A DNA stretch of 8,731 bases from contig JAANWY010000205.1 of NCBI GenBank assembly GCA_018263655.1, positions 1 to 8,731 of the forward strand. Direction: 5' to 3'. This document shows, piece by piece, positions 6,000 to 8,731 of the stretch; position 1 is the first letter of the stretch; each line of letters starts with the position of its first letter. The notes beneath the pieces were generated by a model. It searched no databases. It was not told the DNA's origin and saw only the letters and a list, made by a program, of their open reading frames with translations. This DNA is from Anaerolineales bacterium (GTDB lineage Bacteria > Chloroflexota > Anaerolineae > Epilineales > JAANWY01). The position numbers were made by a program, and so were the translations under genes.

Positions 6000-7202
6000 C
6001 TACTTGTCCTCGATGGCGGCTACGCCTGGTAGCTCCTTCCCTTCAACAAACTCCAGCGAAGCCCCCCCTCCTGTTGATACGTGCGTCATCTTCTTCGTCA
6101 ACCCCATTTCGGCAACGGCGGCTGCTGAATCGCCCCCACCGACTACCGTCACCGCCCGGAGGCCGGCCAGAATCCCCGCAACCTCTCGCGTGCCCTTGGC
6201 GAATCGATCGAACTCGAAAACGCCCATGGGACCGTTCCAGAAGATGGTCTTGGACCGCCGGAGCGGCGCCCTGAAACGTTGCACGGTTTCGGGTCCAATA
6301 TCCAGAATTCGCCATCCCTCGGGAATCTCATCGGCCGGGACGACCTGGGCTTCGGCATCCGGGGCGAATTCGTCGGCAACCACGACATCGACCGGCAGAT
6401 AGAGCTGCGGTTCTTTTTCCTCACGCTTCGACTGCCGCTCAGCCTCATGGGCCAGGATCTCGCGGGCAGCGTCGAGTGCTTCCTCGTCCACTAGAGAGTT
6501 CTGCACATCGATCCCCTGAGCCTGCAGGAAGGTGTTCGCCATCCCCCCGCCGATCAGGACATATTCCGCTTTCTCAATCAGCACCTTCAGTACGCCGATT
6601 TTGTCTATGATCTTGGCACCGCCCAGAATGGCGGCCAGCGGCTCCTTCGGATTGTTCATCGTATCGCCCAGCATCTGGAGTTCGCGCTCCATGAGGAAGC
6701 CGGCCACGGCCGGCACATACTCCGCCACGCCAACCGTCGAAGCATGAGCCCGGTGCGCTGTGCCGAACGCATCGTTCACGAAAACGTCTGCTAGAGCAGC
6801 CAACTGCTTGCTGAACTCGGGGTCTTTCTTCTTCTCGCCGGGGTCGAACCGCGTGTTTTCAAGCAGAATCACGTCGCCCGGTGCCATCTCCTCGACAGTA
6901 CGTTTGACCTCGGGTCCGACCGTCTGGTCTAGCATCTTGACACGCTTCCCCAGCCGCTCCGCCAACGTCTCCGCGACGGGGTCCATCTTGAGCTCATCCT
7001 TCGGTTCGCCCTTCGGCCGGCCCAAATGGGACATTAGGACAACTTTGGCATTGTGATCCAGCAGATACTGAATCGTCGGCAGTGCGGCGCGGATGCGGGT
7101 ATCATCGGCGACCTTGCCGTCCCGTAAGGGGACGTTGAAATCCGCCCGCACCAGGACACGCTTCCCGTCAATGTCAATATCACGAATAGTCTTTTTGGCC
7201 AT
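6000..7202 (-). CDS. pgk: Phosphoglycerate kinase
   Basis: The enzyme has 400 residues, the usual bacterial length. It catalyses 1,3-bisphosphoglycerate + ADP to 3-phosphoglycerate + ATP, a cytoplasmic step of glycolysis that runs in reverse in gluconeogenesis. Visible family motifs are V-R-A-D-F-N-V-P (18-25, substrate-binding Asp and Asn), S-H-L-G-R-P-K-G (58-65), L-E-N-T-R-F (114-119), G-G-A-K (194-197), the nucleotide-site G-P-M-G-V-F-E (324-330) and the C-terminal G-G-G-D-S (355-359) with S-T-G-G-G-A-S (376-382). A charged stretch at 252-266 looks like a modest insertion. The ATG at 7202 is chosen because GGAGGA (7209-7214) lies 6 nt upstream and it begins the family-typical M-A-K-K-T-I. 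The frame stays open a further 63 codons upstream, but only through hairpin DNA. It lies downstream of gap on the same strand. Confidence 0.96.
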   Translation of the reverse strand: MAKKTIRDIDIDGKRVLVRADFNVPLRDGKVADDTRIRAALPTIQYLLDHNAKVVLMSHLGRPKGEPKDELKMDPVAETLAERLGKRVKMLDQTVGPEVKRTVEEMAPGDVILLENTRFDPGEKKKDPEFSKQLAALADVFVNDAFGTAHRAHASTVGVAEYVPAVAGFLMERELQMLGDTMNNPKEPLAAILGGAKIIDKIGVLKVLIEKAEYVLIGGGMANTFLQAQGIDVQNSLVDEEALDAAREILAHEAERQSKREEKEPQLYLPVDVVVADEFAPDAEAQVVPADEIPEGWRILDIGPETVQRFRAPLRRSKTIFWNGPMGVFEFDRFAKGTREVAGILAGLRAVTVVGGGDSAAAVAEMGLTKKMTHVSTGGGASLEFVEGKELPGVAAIEDK

Positions 7203-7233
7203 GTAACGTCCTCCGATTGAACTTCTTCCACAA

Positions 7234-7267
7234 ATGGGGCGATGCGGCCGGCGCCACATCGCCCCAT
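7234..7267 (-). promoter_or_regulatory. Hairpin in the pgk leader
   Basis: ATGGGGCGATG (7234-7244) and CATCGCCCCAT (7257-7267) form a perfect 11-bp stem with a 12-nt loop that is itself GC-rich. In the transcript it ends about 20 nt before the pgk Shine-Dalgarno (7209-7214). No U-tract follows, so mRNA stabilisation, processing or a protein-binding role is more likely than termination. Confidence 0.5.
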
Positions 7268-7272
7268 GTCGT

Positions 7273-7432
7273 AAGTATTTTGACAATATCACATTACCGC
7301 CCCACGTTGGGCGAAGGTCTCCTGACCGAGCGGCGTCCTGAGCCTGACGAAGGGCCCGATTCGCCTCGGTCAGGAGACCTTCGGCGATCAAAGGGCTGTT
7401 TCTGAGCCGAATGTGACATTGTCAAGGTATTT
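7273..7432. repeat. MITE-like element in the gap-pgk spacer, about 22-bp terminal inverted repeats
   Basis: TTGACAATATCACATT (7280-7295) and its inverted copy AATGTGACATTGTCAA (7410-7425) match at 15 of 16 positions. Weaker complementarity extends outward to 7273 and 7432, giving about 19 of 23. A TA dinucleotide flanks each end (7272-7273 and 7432-7433), compatible with a TA target duplication as in Tc1/mariner/IS630-type MITEs, though two bases prove little. Inside is a perfect 19-bp stem (7312-7330 with 7365-7383) whose loop contains CCTGAGCCTGACGAAGG. No open frame specific to the element is seen. Both genes around it are intact. Confidence 0.6.
7312..7383. repeat. 19-bp perfect stem-loop inside the gap-pgk spacer
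   Basis: The arms 7312-7330 and 7365-7383 pair perfectly over 19 bp around a 34-nt loop. In a gap-pgk transcript this would be a very stable structure, located 75 nt downstream of the gap stop. It has no U-tract. It could act as a processing or stability element giving gap and pgk different mRNA levels, or be a passive part of the inserted repeat. Confidence 0.6.
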
Positions 7433-7457
7433 AGTTCTCCAAGGGGGCCTTCTTGAC

Positions 7458-8474
7458 CTACAGCGACTCAGCCATGTAGGAGGCCAGATCGACCAATCGA
7501 ACTGAGTAGCCCCATTCGTTGTCGTACCACGAGATGATCTTGACCATGTCGCCGCCCATCACCATTGTGGATGGAAGATCGACGATGGATGATCGAGGGT
7601 CGCCCTTCAGGTCCATGGACACCAACGGTTCTTCCGTCACGCCCAGCACGTGCCCCAGCCACGAGTCGGAAGCCGCGGCTTCTTTGAACGCATTGTTGAC
7701 GTCCTCAACCGTGACATCCTGCTCGACGGTGGCAGTGAGGTCCACCAAGGAAACAGTGGGGGTGGGAACACGGAGCGCGAAGCCGTCAAACCTGCCCTCC
7801 AGCTCTGGAATGACCAGGGCCAGGGCCCTCGCAGCGCCTGTGGTCGTCGGGATGATGTTCAGTGCGGCGGCACGCGCCCGGCGCAGGTCCTTGTGAGGTA
7901 GGTCCAGGATTCGCTGCGCCGTCGTGTAAGAATGCACAGTCGTCATCAACCCGTGGCGAATGTCAAACGAATCGTTGACGACTTTGGCAACGGGTGCGAG
8001 GCAGTTGGTAGTACACGAGGCGTTGGAGACCACATGGTGGTTGTCCGGATCGTAAGTATCCTCATTCACGCCAAGTACGAAGGTCGCATCCGGGCCTTTG
8101 GCCGGCGCACTGATGATGACCTTCTTCGCGCCTGCCTCCAGATGTGCCGCGGCCTTCTCTCGCTCACGGAAAATGCCGGTTGACTCGATGACGATGTCAA
8201 CGCCCAGATCGTCCCACGGCAAATTGGCCGGGTCTCGCTCCTCCAGCCACTGGACTTTTCGACCATCTACGACAAGGTCGCCGGCCTCGACAGAGATGTC
8301 ACCGGGGAATTGACCATAGTTGGAATCATACTTCAGGAGATGGGCCATCGTTTCGAGATCGGCGATGTCGTTGATCGCCATAACTTCAAGCTCATCGGTG
8401 AACGCCTCGAAGGCCGCCTTGAAAACCTGGCGGCCAATTCGCCCAAAACCGTTAATGCCAATACGGGTAGTCAT
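7458..8474 (-). CDS. gap: Glyceraldehyde-3-phosphate dehydrogenase, type I, NAD-type
   Basis: The enzyme has 338 residues, normal for the family. It oxidises and phosphorylates glyceraldehyde-3-phosphate to 1,3-bisphosphoglycerate with NAD+, and supplies the substrate of the neighbouring pgk product. The N-terminal Rossmann motif is G8? (I-N-G-F-G-R-I-G-R, 7-15). The catalytic loop is S150-N-A-S-C154-T-T-N-C, with C154 the nucleophile, and H181 in T-V-H-S-Y-T is the general base. D36 in I-N-D-I and L192-P193 in D-L-P-H-K are the residues usually linked to NAD preference. The family-typical ending has W-Y-D-N-E-W-G-Y-S (316-324). The ATG at 8474 has AAAGGGG (8483-8489) 8 nt upstream. It is the first gene of a probable gap-pgk unit, with its promoter at 8575-8603. 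It contains only two GCCGGC sites. Confidence 0.97.
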   Translation of the reverse strand: MTTRIGINGFGRIGRQVFKAAFEAFTDELEVMAINDIADLETMAHLLKYDSNYGQFPGDISVEAGDLVVDGRKVQWLEERDPANLPWDDLGVDIVIESTGIFREREKAAAHLEAGAKKVIISAPAKGPDATFVLGVNEDTYDPDNHHVVSNASCTTNCLAPVAKVVNDSFDIRHGLMTTVHSYTTAQRILDLPHKDLRRARAAALNIIPTTTGAARALALVIPELEGRFDGFALRVPTPTVSLVDLTATVEQDVTVEDVNNAFKEAAASDSWLGHVLGVTEEPLVSMDLKGDPRSSIVDLPSTMVMGGDMVKIISWYDNEWGYSVRLVDLASYMAESL

Positions 8475-8554
8475 TCAAATTGCCCCTTTCTGTGTATGCT
8501 GGTATGAAATTGCTCGATTTCAATGATTGCGCTCCAGTTGAACAATGAACCGAG

Positions 8555-8569
8555 TTGGCTTACAGCCAA
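8555..8569. promoter_or_regulatory. Palindromic operator candidate at the gap transcription start
   Basis: TTGGCT-tac-AGCCAA is a perfect 6-bp dyad around 3 bp. A further AGCCAA follows directly at 8570-8575. It covers the start point predicted for the gap promoter (near 8568), the classic position for a repressor that blocks initiation. The regulator is not identifiable here. The short hairpin could alternatively cap the 5' end of the mRNA. Confidence 0.45.
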
Positions 8570-8574
8570 AGCCA

Positions 8575-8603
8575 ATTTTACTACACAGCACGCTAGCAAT
8601 CAA
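8575..8603 (-). promoter_or_regulatory. gap-pgk promoter, TTGATT-N17-TAAAAT
   Basis: On the reverse strand, TTGATT (8598-8603) and TAAAAT (8575-8580) are 17 bp apart. Transcription would start near 8568, leaving a leader of about 94 nt before gap. Confidence 0.6.
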
Positions 8604-8638
8604 GTATTCGCATTCATTCACGTAAAATGTTACTGAAG

Positions 8639-8647
8639 TGGTATGAT
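8639..8647 (+). promoter_or_regulatory. Possible extended -10 promoter for the right-edge gene
   Basis: TGGTATGAT fits the extended -10 pattern TG-N-TATNAT and lies 33 nt before the ATG at 8681. No convincing -35 box at 16-18 bp is visible; TTCACG (8617-8622) is 19 bp away. Confidence 0.3.
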
Positions 8648-8680
8648 TCTCTCAAATGATAATGTTACCGGGAGGGAATA

Positions 8681-8731
8681 ATGACCACGGAGGAACAAAT
8701 GACGATTGACGAACGCTACAAGTACCTACGC
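8681..8731 (+). CDS. Partial CDS, 5' end only; possible IS transposase/integrase
   Basis: Seventeen codons are visible and the frame runs off the window. The peptide has a short acidic start followed by M-T-I-D-E-R-Y-K-Y-L-R. GGGAGGG (8670-8676) precedes the ATG by 4 nt. A second in-frame ATG at 8699 also has a Shine-Dalgarno (GGAGGA, 8689-8694), so the true start may be there. The D-E-R-x-K-Y-L-R pattern resembles the start of DDE-type integrase/transposase proteins of the IS481/ISNCY kind that I recall from Chloroflexota. With this few residues that is only a suggestion. The gene is divergent from gap. Confidence 0.45.
   Translation, partial: MTTEEQMTIDERYKYLR

Noticed and set aside
5945..6274. 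Small forward open frame with Y-C-S-L-F-T-like repeats
   Set aside because: This is the usual translation artefact of the heptad repeat followed by antisense pgk.
7280..7285. TTGACA as a promoter -35 (also at 7420-7425 on the reverse strand)
   Set aside because: Neither copy has an acceptable -10 at 16-18 bp; they are better explained as parts of the terminal inverted repeats.
7203..7391. 63-codon N-terminal extension of the pgk frame
   Set aside because: It reads through the hairpin DNA, has no similarity to PGK, and the start at 7202 has a good Shine-Dalgarno and a family-typical N-terminus.

Overview
The window looks like chromosomal DNA from a bacterium of the Chloroflexota, probably near Anaerolineae/Caldilineae. 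This assignment is an inference from style. A secreted repeat protein ends in a Thr/Pro-rich linker followed by a short Y-L-x-x-I-L-R tail, which is common in that phylum. A large AAA/STAND ATPase with TPRs of a type abundant there lies next to it, and the spacers carry palindromic repeats. Glycolysis and thioredoxin genes show a core chromosomal setting, not a plasmid or phage.

Layout, left to right. Positions 3-131 hold a palindromic MITE-like element. Next (151-879, +) is a membrane-anchored protein with an HExxH zinc-peptidase signature. The spacer after it holds an 81-bp imperfect palindrome (934-1014) and a good sigma-70-type promoter (1055-1083). That promoter drives a 51-codon remnant of a Bcp-type peroxiredoxin that lacks its catalytic region (1128-1283), and then a secreted FG-GAP/VCBS repeat protein (1321-2553, +). 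The FG-GAP gene overlaps tail-to-tail by 27 bp with a 963-residue ATPase-TPR protein (2527-5418, -). The ATPase gene diverges from thioredoxin trxA (5585-5920, +), and the two promoters appear to share -10 bases. trxA converges on pgk (6000-7202, -) across a spacer made almost entirely of heptanucleotide repeats in inverted arrangement. pgk lies downstream of gap (7458-8474, -). The gap-pgk spacer contains a second MITE-like structure with about 22-bp terminal inverted repeats, a 19-bp internal stem, and a further hairpin just before pgk. gap has its own promoter with a palindromic operator candidate at the predicted transcription start. At the right edge, a divergent gene of which only 17 codons are visible (8681-8731, +) may be an IS transposase.

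Functionally, gap and pgk encode consecutive glycolytic steps and are probably co-transcribed. Thioredoxin is a usual reductant of Bcp peroxiredoxins, but the local bcp is broken, so that link is at most historical. The ATPase-TPR protein looks like a signalling scaffold without a recognisable output domain. I see no convincing new defence or metabolic system. The unusual content is at the DNA level: several distinct palindromic or heptad repeat structures in almost every spacer, a strong excess of the palindrome GCCGGC (about 42 copies by eye, in all reading frames), overlapping divergent promoters, and an internally deleted peroxiredoxin gene that still has its expression signals.
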